Shown here piece by piece: positions 1 to 5,098 of a DNA stretch of 5,098 nucleotides. The position numbers and the translations under genes were made by a program. The stretch is from Chitinophaga pinensis (lineage in GTDB: Bacteria > Bacteroidota > Bacteroidia > Flavobacteriales_D > Crocinitomicaceae): positions 1 to 5,098 of the forward strand of contig CAMBMC010000205.1 in assembly GCA_945868555.1 (NCBI GenBank), in the 5' to 3' direction. The notes under the pieces were generated by a model, which was not told the origin of the DNA, searched no databases, and was given only the letters and a program-made list of their open reading frames with translations. Each line of letters begins with the position of its first letter. Positions within the stretch are counted from its first letter, which is position 1.

Positions 1-1
1 A

Positions 2-244
2 TTTCCATTGAAAGAAGAAGGAAATGAAGTGCGCAAGGAAGTGAATTATGAAGAGGTGAACGGCGAAAAAGTGTTGACCATTGTAACTACTGAAAACGGA
101 GTAACATCGATGGAAGTGTATAAAGGCGCTGAAGCGGAATTGAAGTTGAAAGAAATTCAAGAGGCGGGCGATCCTGCTGCGGCGAAGAAAAAAGAGCTGC
201 AAAAGATCAAAGTGAACCAAACGGAAATCAACCGCAAAAACTGA
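2..244 (+). CDS. 3' end of an unrecognised lysine/glutamate-rich protein (5' partial)
   Basis: The reading frame is open from the left edge of the window to the TGA at 242-244, so 80 residues are visible and the true start probably lies upstream. A TTG at position 8 is the only early start-like codon and has no support as an initiator. The visible part begins with a segment that could form beta strands (NGEKVLTIVTTENGVTSMEV, roughly residues 18-37). It ends in a highly charged, probably helical stretch containing AAAKKKE and finishing NRKN. I see no cysteine, membrane segment or known motif here, and I do not recognise the family. The stop overlaps the start of the next gene by one base (TGATG), which suggests co-transcription and translational coupling with the downstream lipoprotein. 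The codon pattern and uninterrupted frame make it a believable gene; its function is unknown. Confidence 0.6.
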   Translation, partial: FPLKEEGNEVRKEVNYEEVNGEKVLTIVTTENGVTSMEVYKGAEAELKLKEIQEAGDPAAAKKKELQKIKVNQTEINRKN

Positions 245-510
245 TGATAAAGTCATTATTTATTGGAGGATTCGCACTTGTTGTTTTGGCATCTTGCGGC
301 GGAAAAGACGAAAAATTCTGCAAATGCCTCGAGGTGAGTGAAACATTCAACTCCATGACCAACGATGCCTTGACGCAAGAAGTCACGCCGAAATCTGCGA
401 AGGAAATGAAAGCGATGAAGGCCAAGAAAAAGAAGTTGTGCGCCGACTACGAAGTGATGGGCGGACCTGAAATGATGAAGTTGAAGGAGGCGTGCACATC
501 TTCGAAGTGA
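244..510 (+). CDS. Small predicted lipoprotein of unknown function
   Basis: This 88-residue protein starts with a short lipoprotein signal: MIKS, a hydrophobic run (LFIGGFALVV) and the lipobox L15-A16-S17-C18, so Cys18 would be the lipidated N-terminus of the mature protein. The residues after the cysteine are GGKDEK. The mature part is about 70 residues long, lysine-rich in the middle (KAMKAKKKK near 57-64), and has four further cysteines, C26, C28, C66 and C84. These could form two disulfides in the periplasm or at the outer membrane, which is an inference. The CKC pair followed by two spaced cysteines is the only recognisable pattern. The ATG overlaps the stop of the preceding gene (TGATG), and there is no Shine-Dalgarno sequence, as is usual in Bacteroidota. 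I cannot name the family. The call of a lipoprotein is secure; the role is not known. Confidence 0.8.
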   Translation: MIKSLFIGGFALVVLASCGGKDEKFCKCLEVSETFNSMTNDALTQEVTPKSAKEMKAMKAKKKKLCADYEVMGGPEMMKLKEACTSSK

Positions 511-512
511 GT

Positions 513-534
513 TCCTCCGCTGAGGTGGACTTTT
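513..534 (+). terminator. Possible weak intrinsic terminator after the lipoprotein gene
   Basis: Three bases after the lipoprotein stop, TCCTCC and GGTGGA can pair around a five-base loop (513-529, with one T-T mismatch), or CCTC 514-517 can pair with GAGG 522-525. CTTTT follows directly. The stem is short and the T run is only four bases, so this is a weak candidate whose position fits the end of the two-gene unit. Confidence 0.3.
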
Positions 535-539
535 AGAAG

Positions 540-556
540 TTACGAATTACGAATTA
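540..556. repeat. Tandem heptamer TTACGAA, 2.4 copies
   Basis: TTACGAA occurs at 540-546 and 547-553 and is followed by a partial TTA. Short runs of TTACGAATTACGAATT are, from my general recollection, a frequent intergenic pattern in Bacteroidota genomes; no function is known to me. It lies just after the possible terminator of the lipoprotein gene. Confidence 0.55.
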
Positions 557-666
557 TATCTTATGCTTAAACATCATTACATCCAATGGAACTTCAGCCA
601 ATTTAATCCCTTCGGCAATTCGAAGAATGATTAAAGTCTGTCAGCGCAGGATATATTTAAAAACTC

Positions 667-771
667 ACCACAGAGTCGCAGAGGACACAGAGGTTGTGAA
701 ATTCGGTTAATATATTTTGGAAAGCACAACACTTAGGGTTGTTTCAAAAATTTTCTCTGTGCCTCTGTGGT
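667..771. repeat. Imperfect inverted repeat built on ACCACAGAG / CTCTGTGGT
   Basis: The outer arms ACCACAGAG (667-675) and CTCTGTGGT (763-771) are perfect 9-bp complements. Just inside them CACAGAG (686-692) pairs with CTCTGTG (755-761), the left arm carrying ten extra bases (676-685). An alternative register pairs 679-692 with 755-767 over 13 bp with one bulged A. Within the loop, GTTGTG (693-698) can pair with CACAAC (725-730), giving a larger cruciform or RNA stem. From general knowledge, CCACAGAGGCACAGAG-type sequences are seen as interspersed intergenic repeats in many environmental bacteria, so this may be a small non-autonomous palindromic element. No flanking target duplication is evident and no transposase is present. 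Confidence 0.6.
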
Positions 772-802
772 ACAAAAAAAGTTGTCAAATCGGAAGAGCC
801 CC

Positions 803-827
803 ATTGGTTATAAGTTAAAAAACCAAT
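803..827. repeat. Small hairpin with ATTGGTT / AACCAAT arms
   Basis: Perfect 7-bp arms at 803-809 and 821-827 enclose an 11-base AT-rich loop. On the minus strand the stem precedes hemL-distal DNA and has no T run after it; on the plus strand it is followed by TCCAAAA, so it does not look like an intrinsic terminator. It could be chance in AT-rich DNA. Confidence 0.3.
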
Positions 828-910
828 TCCAAAACTCGCATGAGATATCAAGATGATAGGATACTAAAACTTTAAGACTAATATTACTCGGAGATACGAT
901 TACGCAGTAG

Positions 911-1048
911 CAAATTCCCGCCAGGGATCAAATTTCCAATTGCGCAGCACCAAATTTGCGCAGCAATCAAATCCCCAAATTACCGCAGCATCAAATTTCT
1001 GAAAGAACCAAATTCCCGCCAGGGATCAAATTCTAAATTTGCGCAGCA
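911..1048. repeat. Degenerate direct-repeat array of CAAATTT with GCGCAGCA and CCCGCCAGGGAT blocks
   Basis: A 24-base sequence containing CCCGCCAGGGAT flanked by CAAATT and CAAATT is present exactly at 911-934 and again at 1009-1032. Each copy is followed by a related tail ending in TTGCGCAGCA (940-949 and 1039-1048). Between them are further versions: CAAATTTGCGCAGCA at 951-965 and CAAATTACCGCAGCA at 976-990, with TCAAAT cores at 928, 968, 991 and 1027. The array therefore alternates an AT core with one of two GC-rich blocks, spaced roughly 16-20 bases. Each CCCGCCAGGG block can fold into a tiny CCC/GGG hairpin. The last copy runs across the hemL stop codon and encodes its final five residues. 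This is not a CRISPR array: the units are short, unequal and degenerate, with no unique spacers of constant length. Confidence 0.7.
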
Positions 1049-2349
1049 AACACCACATCCAAAGCTTCACAGAACATCTCCGCAGCATGCGCCAAAGTTT
1101 CAGGATCGTGTGCTGCAGAAATAAACCCTACTTCATAACCACTAGGACCAAGATAAACGCCACGGTTTAAAAGCTCGCGGTGAATGATTTTGAATCCAGT
1201 CATGTCGCTATCGATTTCGTCTGAACGGCGAATGCGTTTTTTTCCGTTGAATGACAACCAGAAAATAGATCCCACCGTGACCAATTCGAAGTTATAGTTT
1301 TTCGCTTTTGAATAAGCGTTGATTTTCGCAACGAATGTGTTCGTTTTTTCAGCCATGGCCTCATAGAATCCTGGTTGCGCACATTCGGTCAGCTGGGCAA
1401 TTCCCGCAGCCATCGCCACAGGGTTTCCGGAAAGTGTTCCCGCTTGGTAAACTGGTCCTTCGGGTGCCACGGATGACATGATTTCATTCTTAGCACCGTA
1501 AGCACCTACAGGCAGCCCTCCTCCAACGATTTTTCCATAGGTTACGATATCTGGTGGGATGTCGTAATATTCTGCAGCACCTGAAAAAGCCACGCGGAAT
1601 CCGGAAATCACTTCATCAAAAAACAACAAAATGCCATGCTCCGTGCACAATTCACGAAGGGCGAGAAGGAAGGTTTTCTCTTGAAGGAGAAGTCCGTTGT
1701 TTGCCGGAATCGGCTCGATGATCGCACAGGCAATTTGGTCTTTATTTTCGGCTATGCAAGCTTTCAAAGCTTCCACATCATTCAAGGGAAGCACCAAGGT
1801 TTCATTCGCAAAACTTTCAGGCACTCCCGCACTTGATGAGGTGCCAAGGGTAGCCAAACCACTTCCCGCTTTGACCAACATCGCATCGACGTGTCCGTGG
1901 TAACAGCCTTCAAATTTGATGACCTTGTCGCGGCCAGTATACCCACGTGCCAAACGCAATGCAGACATCACCGCCTCAGTTCCTGAACTAACAAAACGCA
2001 TGCGGTCGATGAATGGATTTCTCGACAAAATCAATTCCGCCAACTCATTCTCCAATCTCGTCGGTGCACCAAAAGAAGCTCCATTTTGCATCGCCGACAT
2101 CACACTGCTGTAAATCTTAGGATTGTTGTGTCCAAGGATCAGCGGACCCCAGCTGCAGCAAAAATCTATGAATTCATTGTCGTCCTCATCCCAAAGTCGA
2201 CACCCGTCACCCCTCTTAATAAAAAGAGGAGATCCTTCGACCGAACGAAATGCGCGGACCGGCGAATTCACACCGCCAGGGAAGTAGGTTTTTGCTGTTT
2301 CGAATAACGATTCAGACACTGAACGACTGATGGGAGAAGCATTTTTCAT
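1033..2349 (-). CDS. hemL: Glutamate-1-semialdehyde 2,1-aminomutase
   Basis: HemL is a cytoplasmic PLP enzyme that converts glutamate-1-semialdehyde to 5-aminolevulinate, the second step of the C5 route to haem and other tetrapyrroles after glutamyl-tRNA reductase. The 438-residue product is full length for the family. Visible hallmarks are PGGVNSPVRAF (24-34), the phosphate-binding SSGTEA (121-126), EGCYHGH (147-153), the PLP-nitrogen aspartate in FFDEVISGFR (D245), and the Schiff-base lysine in YGKIVGGGLPVGAYG (K273, the number used in the well-studied Synechococcus enzyme). The C-terminal part has GVYLGPSGYEVGFISAAH (397-414), a form common in Bacteroidota. The ATG at 2347-2349 directly precedes MKNASPISRS and lies 17 bases after a TAnnTTTG element. 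There is no Shine-Dalgarno sequence. The gene is divergent from kynU across 108 bp and no other haem gene is visible. Its stop (TAG, 1035-1033) lies in a repeat unit that supplies the last codons (FAAQI). Confidence 0.97.
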   Translation of the reverse strand: MKNASPISRSVSESLFETAKTYFPGGVNSPVRAFRSVEGSPLFIKRGDGCRLWDEDDNEFIDFCCSWGPLILGHNNPKIYSSVMSAMQNGASFGAPTRLENELAELILSRNPFIDRMRFVSSGTEAVMSALRLARGYTGRDKVIKFEGCYHGHVDAMLVKAGSGLATLGTSSSAGVPESFANETLVLPLNDVEALKACIAENKDQIACAIIEPIPANNGLLLQEKTFLLALRELCTEHGILLFFDEVISGFRVAFSGAAEYYDIPPDIVTYGKIVGGGLPVGAYGAKNEIMSSVAPEGPVYQAGTLSGNPVAMAAGIAQLTECAQPGFYEAMAEKTNTFVAKINAYSKAKNYNFELVTVGSIFWLSFNGKKRIRRSDEIDSDMTGFKIIHRELLNRGVYLGPSGYEVGFISAAHDPETLAHAAEMFCEALDVVFAAQI

Positions 2350-2366
2350 GCGCTAAAAGTTTGGTG

Positions 2367-2401
2367 CAAAATTACGATTTTCATCGCCTCGATAGGCAAA
2401 A
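2367..2401 (-). promoter_or_regulatory. Predicted hemL promoter (TTTTG-N22-TAATTTTG)
   Basis: Reading the minus strand, TTTTG (2401-2397) is followed after 22 bases by TAATTTTG (2374-2367), an exact match to the Bacteroidota -7 consensus TAnnTTTG with a TTG-type -33 element at an acceptable distance. The hemL ATG begins 17 bases after the -7 element, predicting a 5' leader of about 10-13 bases. No operator or riboswitch is visible. Confidence 0.55.
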
Positions 2402-2431
2402 GAAGCACGATTTTACTTGCCAAACTTTCTG

Positions 2432-2439
2432 TACCTTTG
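2432..2439 (+). promoter_or_regulatory. Predicted kynU -7 promoter element (TACCTTTG)
   Basis: TACCTTTG matches TAnnTTTG exactly and ends 18 bases before the kynU ATG at 2458, nearly the same geometry as for hemL. The -33 side is poor: the only nearby TTG (2417-2419) is just 12 bases upstream, and the expected zone near 2409-2415 reads GATTTTA. An activator or a relaxed promoter is possible. The TTG inside this element (2437) is an in-frame start-like codon but is better explained as promoter. Confidence 0.45.
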
Positions 2440-2457
2440 GCAGGCAAATTTTTCCCT

Positions 2458-3744
2458 ATGAGTCAATTTGAAAACACGCTAAATTTCGCACAACAAATGG
2501 ATGCTCAAGATCCATTGAAGGAGTTTCGCAACAAATTCTATTTCCCTGATTTTCACGAAAAAACAGTGCGCTATTTTACAGGGAATTCTTTGGGCTTGCA
2601 ACCAAAAACAACCGTAAAGTACATCGCGGAAGAATTGGAAGCATGGGCGAAGTTTGGTGTTGAAGGACATTTCCTTGCCAAACGGCCATGGTTTTCCTAC
2701 CACGAAAATCTGACAGAAATGGCAGCGAATGTGGTAGGCGCACTTCCGATTGAAGTCGTGATTACCCATTCCTTAACAACAAATCTTCACTTGTTGATGG
2801 TGTCGTTTTACCGTCCGTCAGCTGACGGGAAAAGAACGAAGATTCTCTGTGAAGCGAAAGCCTTTCCAAGTGATCAATATGCCCTCGAATCGCAAGTGAA
2901 ATTTCACGGTTTGGACCTTTCCGAACATTTGGTGGAAGTGGCACCGCGAGAAGGTGAACAATTGATTCGAGAAGAAGATATTTTAGCAAAAATTGAGGAA
3001 CTTGGCGATGAGCTAGCACTCGTTATGATTGGTGGTGTGAATTACTACACTGGTCAGTTGTTCGACATGAAAACAATCACAGAAGCAGGACATAAGGTTG
3101 GTGCTGTGGTAGGATTCGACTTGGCGCATGCTGCAGGAAACATTAACCTAAAACTGCACGACTGGGGAGTTGACTTCGCGGCATGGTGTGGGTACAAATA
3201 CTTGAATTCATCTCCAGGGGGAGTAAGTGGCATTTTTGTTCATGAACGCCATGCTTTTTCACCAGAACTTCCTCGTTTTGCGGGATGGTGGGGCTATGAT
3301 AAGGACGAGCGTTTTCAAATGGAACCCGGATTTATCCCGATGCGAGGTGCCGAAGGATGGCAACTGAGCAATGCCCCAATCTTAGGCATGGCCGCACATT
3401 TGGCGTCGCTAGAAATTTTTGCTGAAGCAGGAATGGAGCGCATCGGCGAAAAACGCGACCTTATGACGGCCTATTTGGAATTTGTCATCGATGATATTTC
3501 ACGGAAAAATTCCGACCGTTGCACCTTTGAATTGATTACCCCAAGGGATAAAACCAAGCGTGGTGCACAGCTGTCGATCATGGCAAAAGGCCAAGGTAAG
3601 GCATTGTTTGATGCACTTTCCGATTTGGGCGTTGTGGCCGATTGGCGTGAACCAAATGTTGTTCGTGTGGCACCTGCACCCCTTTACAATTCCTTCGAAG
3701 ACTGTTACTGGTTTGGGCAACTGCTCGAACAAGCCATCCAATAA
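2458..3744 (+). CDS. kynU: Kynureninase
   Basis: Kynureninase is a cytoplasmic homodimeric PLP enzyme that cleaves 3-hydroxykynurenine (or kynurenine) to 3-hydroxyanthranilate (or anthranilate) plus alanine. With kmo next door, the 3-hydroxy substrate and NAD synthesis via quinolinate are the likely role. The 428-residue length is normal. Visible family motifs are TGNSLGLQPK (41-50), KRPW (75-78), SLTTNLH (105-111), FPSDQYA (136-142, D139), FDLAHAAGN (D221, H224, pairing with the PLP ring), WCGYKYLNSSPGG with the PLP lysine K247 after Y246, GWWG (276-279) and LSNAPIL (N305), equivalent to residues shaping the substrate pocket in the human enzyme. I chose the ATG at 2458 (MSQFENTL); the frame extends back to a TTG at 2437, but that lies inside the promoter element. 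The next gene starts 10 bases after the stop, so an operon is likely. Confidence 0.96.
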   Translation: MSQFENTLNFAQQMDAQDPLKEFRNKFYFPDFHEKTVRYFTGNSLGLQPKTTVKYIAEELEAWAKFGVEGHFLAKRPWFSYHENLTEMAANVVGALPIEVVITHSLTTNLHLLMVSFYRPSADGKRTKILCEAKAFPSDQYALESQVKFHGLDLSEHLVEVAPREGEQLIREEDILAKIEELGDELALVMIGGVNYYTGQLFDMKTITEAGHKVGAVVGFDLAHAAGNINLKLHDWGVDFAAWCGYKYLNSSPGGVSGIFVHERHAFSPELPRFAGWWGYDKDERFQMEPGFIPMRGAEGWQLSNAPILGMAAHLASLEIFAEAGMERIGEKRDLMTAYLEFVIDDISRKNSDRCTFELITPRDKTKRGAQLSIMAKGQGKALFDALSDLGVVADWREPNVVRVAPAPLYNSFEDCYWFGQLLEQAIQ

Positions 3745-3754
3745 GTATTAAGCC

Positions 3755-3976
3755 ATGAATGAACTGACCATCCAAGAGCTAATCAAAGCAAAATTTTCAG
3801 GCGAATTGAGCCAGTCAACAACCTACATAAATCTAACCATTCAGGCCGTTGCGGTCTTGATCGGCGGAATCATCTTGTGGCGCGCTAGCAATGCCATTCA
3901 CAAGAAGAAATTGAAAGAGAGAAAACAAAATACTTTCTTTCAGACAACATACTCACGGCACTGGAAGAACCGGTAA
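3755..3976 (+). CDS. Small single-pass membrane protein of unknown function
   Basis: The 73-residue product has an N-terminal polar segment (MNELTIQELIKAKFSGELSQ), one hydrophobic helix at about residues 25-43 (core INLTIQAVAVLIGGIILW), then a strongly basic tail (HKKKLKERK at 49-57 and a C-terminus ending HWKNR). By the positive-inside rule the C-terminus should face the cytoplasm; the N-terminus has no cleavable signal. It starts 10 bases after kynU and ends three bases before the esterase gene, so it is almost certainly co-transcribed with both. I do not recognise the family. It may be a lineage-specific small protein that aids the adjacent secreted esterase, but that is only inferred from position. 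The tail could in principle come from a shifted frame, because the +2 frame also stays open there, yet the present tail looks natural and I see no proof of a frameshift. Confidence 0.7.
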   Translation: MNELTIQELIKAKFSGELSQSTTYINLTIQAVAVLIGGIILWRASNAIHKKKLKERKQNTFFQTTYSRHWKNR

Positions 3977-3979
3977 ACG

Positions 3980-4939
3980 ATGCTGCGTGGACTCATTTTT
4001 ATCATTGCGATTAACGCGTTTCAATTAACAGCGCAACTCAATGAGATTGAGGAAAGCGATTTTGGAAACAACCCAGGAAATTTAGTGTGTTACGTTCAAC
4101 CTGCAACAGGAAAAAGTAGGCCGTTGATCATTGTCTTGCACGGTTGTACCCAAAGTGCACAAGAGGCAATTTCGGTTTCTGGATGGGATAAATTGGCAAA
4201 GGAAAACGATTTCTTTTTAGTGGCTCCTCAACAGCGAATGAGCAACAATCCAAACCGCTGTTTCAATTGGTTTCGCGCAGAAGACATCGACTCCTTGAAC
4301 GGTGAAGCCGCGAGCATCTTGAACATGCTGTCTTATTGCCTCAGCCATTATTCCATCGATACCACCCAAATCTTCATCACTGGATTTTCTGCTGGTGGGC
4401 AAATGGCCGTTTCACTTCTCGCGTTGACGCCAGCACGGTTCAATGCGGGTGCTGTCTTCGCTTGTGGACCCTATGGCTTGGCGCAGAAACCAAGTCAAGC
4501 GCTGAAGGCAATGCACGGCAAGCCGGAACTCAACGAAAAACAACTTACACAGCGGGTGATGGACCTTCATCCGAATGCTACAATTGTCTATCCCTCACTC
4601 TATATCTATCAAGGAGATGACGATCCTGTGGTGTATCCAGTATGTGCTTCCCTATTGTTTTCTCAATGGAAAGGCATCCATCAATTGAATGATTTAACCG
4701 AACAGACCGTGGAGTTGAAAGATCATCCATTTATTCGACGAACATCCGCAGGCTCCATGGACAATTCCAGTCGAGTCGTGCTCTATCAATTTGCAGGTTT
4801 AGGGCATCAGATTCCAGTCGACCCGGGGACCAATCCAGGTCAAGGTGGACAATACAATGTGTTCTCGAAAGATCAAAATTTTTGGGCTTCTTTGAATGTG
4901 GCGATTGACTTCGGACTCATCAATGAGGAGGGACAATAA
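3980..4939 (+). CDS. Secreted esterase, PHB depolymerase / LpqC family
   Basis: This is an alpha/beta hydrolase of 319 residues with a signal peptide (MLRG, hydrophobic LIFIIAINAFQL, probable cleavage after TAQ at 17-19), so it should act in the periplasm or outside the cell. Family marks are the oxyanion-hole motif LHGCTQ (53-58), CFNWF (94-98), the nucleophile elbow GFSAGG (S137), GDDDPVV (probable acid D215) and GLGHQIPVDPG (H276). Together they give a complete Ser-Asp-His triad, and HGCTQ with GHxxPVDPG is characteristic of the esterase PHB-depolymerase family, which also includes acetylxylan and feruloyl esterases. There is no separate polymer- or carbohydrate-binding domain and no obvious type IX secretion C-terminal domain, so the substrate cannot be stated. 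The gene follows the small membrane protein gene by three bases and precedes kmo by 28 bases. No Shine-Dalgarno sequence is seen. The general class is firm; the substrate is open. Confidence 0.9.
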   Translation: MLRGLIFIIAINAFQLTAQLNEIEESDFGNNPGNLVCYVQPATGKSRPLIIVLHGCTQSAQEAISVSGWDKLAKENDFFLVAPQQRMSNNPNRCFNWFRAEDIDSLNGEAASILNMLSYCLSHYSIDTTQIFITGFSAGGQMAVSLLALTPARFNAGAVFACGPYGLAQKPSQALKAMHGKPELNEKQLTQRVMDLHPNATIVYPSLYIYQGDDDPVVYPVCASLLFSQWKGIHQLNDLTEQTVELKDHPFIRRTSAGSMDNSSRVVLYQFAGLGHQIPVDPGTNPGQGGQYNVFSKDQNFWASLNVAIDFGLINEEGQ

Positions 4940-4953
4940 AACAATCATTTAAC

Positions 4954-4961
4954 TACCTTTG
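4954..4961 (+). promoter_or_regulatory. Possible -7 promoter element before kmo (TACCTTTG)
   Basis: This octamer is identical to the one before kynU (2432-2439) and matches TAnnTTTG. It lies six bases before the first kmo ATG (4968) and 21 bases before the second in-frame ATG (4983). No TTG lies at the -33 distance, so kmo may have a weak own promoter in addition to read-through from the esterase gene. Confidence 0.35.
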
Positions 4962-4967
4962 TTACAT

Positions 4968-5098
4968 ATGGAAAATCATGCAATGAAAGAGGTTGTAATC
5001 GTAGGAGCAGGACTGGTAGGTTCCCTTTGGGCCGTTTATCTATCTAAAGCAGGATATAAAGTAACGATTTATGAGCGCCGTTGGGACATTCGCAAAGC
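4968..5098 (+). CDS. kmo: Kynurenine 3-monooxygenase, N-terminal fragment (3' partial)
   Basis: Kmo is an FAD-dependent aromatic hydroxylase that uses NADPH and oxygen to convert L-kynurenine to 3-hydroxykynurenine, the substrate of the KynU encoded upstream. Only 43 codons lie in the window. They show the first beta strand and dinucleotide-binding loop VVIVGAGLVGSLWAVYLSK (GxGxxG at 13-18) and the second strand VTIYERR with the acidic residue E36 that should hold the FAD ribose. GAGLVGSLWAVYL followed by YERR and D-IRK closely resembles the start of known Kmo proteins and differs from generic FAD monooxygenases by the GLVGSL sequence. The start is uncertain: ATG at 4968 gives MENHAMKEV, and ATG at 4983 gives MKEVVIVGAG, which would place the promoter element at the same distance as in kynU and hemL. 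The gene runs off the window, so completeness cannot be judged. The kynU context supports the name. Confidence 0.85.
   Translation, partial: MENHAMKEVVIVGAGLVGSLWAVYLSKAGYKVTIYERRWDIRK

Larger units (their letters stand above)
511..1032. other. Gene-free, repeat-rich spacer between convergent transcription units
   Basis: About 520 bases separate the lipoprotein stop from the hemL stop, so the two units converge here. No open frame of useful length and no RNA gene is apparent on either strand. What the stretch does hold is a tandem heptamer at 540-556, a long inverted repeat at 667-771, a 7-bp hairpin at 803-827 and a degenerate direct-repeat array from 911 onward. Positions 831-903 show nothing recognisable. 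Repeats of this type commonly gather between convergent genes, where insertions do little harm. Confidence 0.7.

Noticed and set aside
8..10. TTG as the true start of the first gene
   Set aside because: The frame is open to the window edge and nothing near the TTG supports initiation, so the gene is treated as truncated by the window.
667..771. An insertion sequence or its remnant
   Set aside because: There is no transposase coding sequence, no target-site duplication could be found at the ends, and the element is only about 105 bases long.
803..827. Terminator for hemL or the lipoprotein unit
   Set aside because: The stem is AT-rich, has no following T run on either strand, and is far from both stop codons.
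911..1048. A CRISPR-like array
   Set aside because: The units are short, degenerate and unevenly spaced, the intervening sequence is itself repetitive, and no cas gene is present.
1636..2307. Several plus-strand open frames of 65-73 codons opposite hemL
   Set aside because: They lie entirely within a clear, full-length hemL gene and have no recognisable motif or separate start signal.
2437..2457. An upstream TTG start for kynureninase adding seven residues (MAGKFFP)
   Set aside because: The TTG is part of the TACCTTTG promoter element, and the ATG at 2458 fits both the family length and the expected leader distance.
3915..4010. A frameshift near the end of the small membrane protein
   Set aside because: Another frame stays open and reads plausibly (TALEEPVNDAAW), but the annotated tail ending HWKNR is also natural, and there is no homopolymer error or homologue to prove a shift.

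Overview
The window looks like chromosomal DNA of a Bacteroidota bacterium, most likely of the order Flavobacteriales; the family cannot be fixed from sequence alone. The reasons are AT-leaning DNA, starts without Shine-Dalgarno sequences, good matches to the Bacteroidota -7 promoter element TAnnTTTG just upstream of three genes, a small lipoprotein with an LASC lipobox, and the pairing of kynurenine-pathway genes typical of aerobic members of this phylum that make NAD from tryptophan.

Layout. Positions 2-510 hold the 3' end of an unrecognised lysine/glutamate-rich gene, overlapping by one base (TGATG) the start of a small cysteine-containing lipoprotein gene. Positions 511-1032 carry no gene but are rich in repeats: a short tandem heptamer, a long inverted repeat built on CCACAGAG/CTCTGTGG, a small hairpin, and a degenerate array of CAAATTT and GCGCAGCA blocks that runs into the last codons of the next gene. 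Positions 1033-2349 (minus strand) encode glutamate-1-semialdehyde aminomutase (hemL, tetrapyrrole synthesis). A 108-bp divergent spacer with promoter-like elements on both strands separates it from kynureninase (kynU, 2458-3744, plus strand). Two tightly packed genes follow, a 73-residue single-pass membrane protein (3755-3976) and a secreted esterase of the PHB depolymerase/LpqC type (3980-4939). The window ends in the first 43 codons of kynurenine 3-monooxygenase (kmo).

How the genes fit together. Kmo and KynU catalyse consecutive steps, L-kynurenine to 3-hydroxykynurenine to 3-hydroxyanthranilate, which leads to quinolinate and NAD. HemL belongs to a separate cofactor pathway and is only a divergent neighbour. 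The membrane protein and the esterase lie between the two kynurenine genes, and their link to the pathway is unknown. I see no mobile element, CRISPR array, RNA gene or defence system. The points most worth a second look are the repeat-rich spacer that reaches the hemL stop codon, the esterase sitting inside a kynurenine locus, and the start of kmo, where a promoter-like element lies very close to the first ATG.
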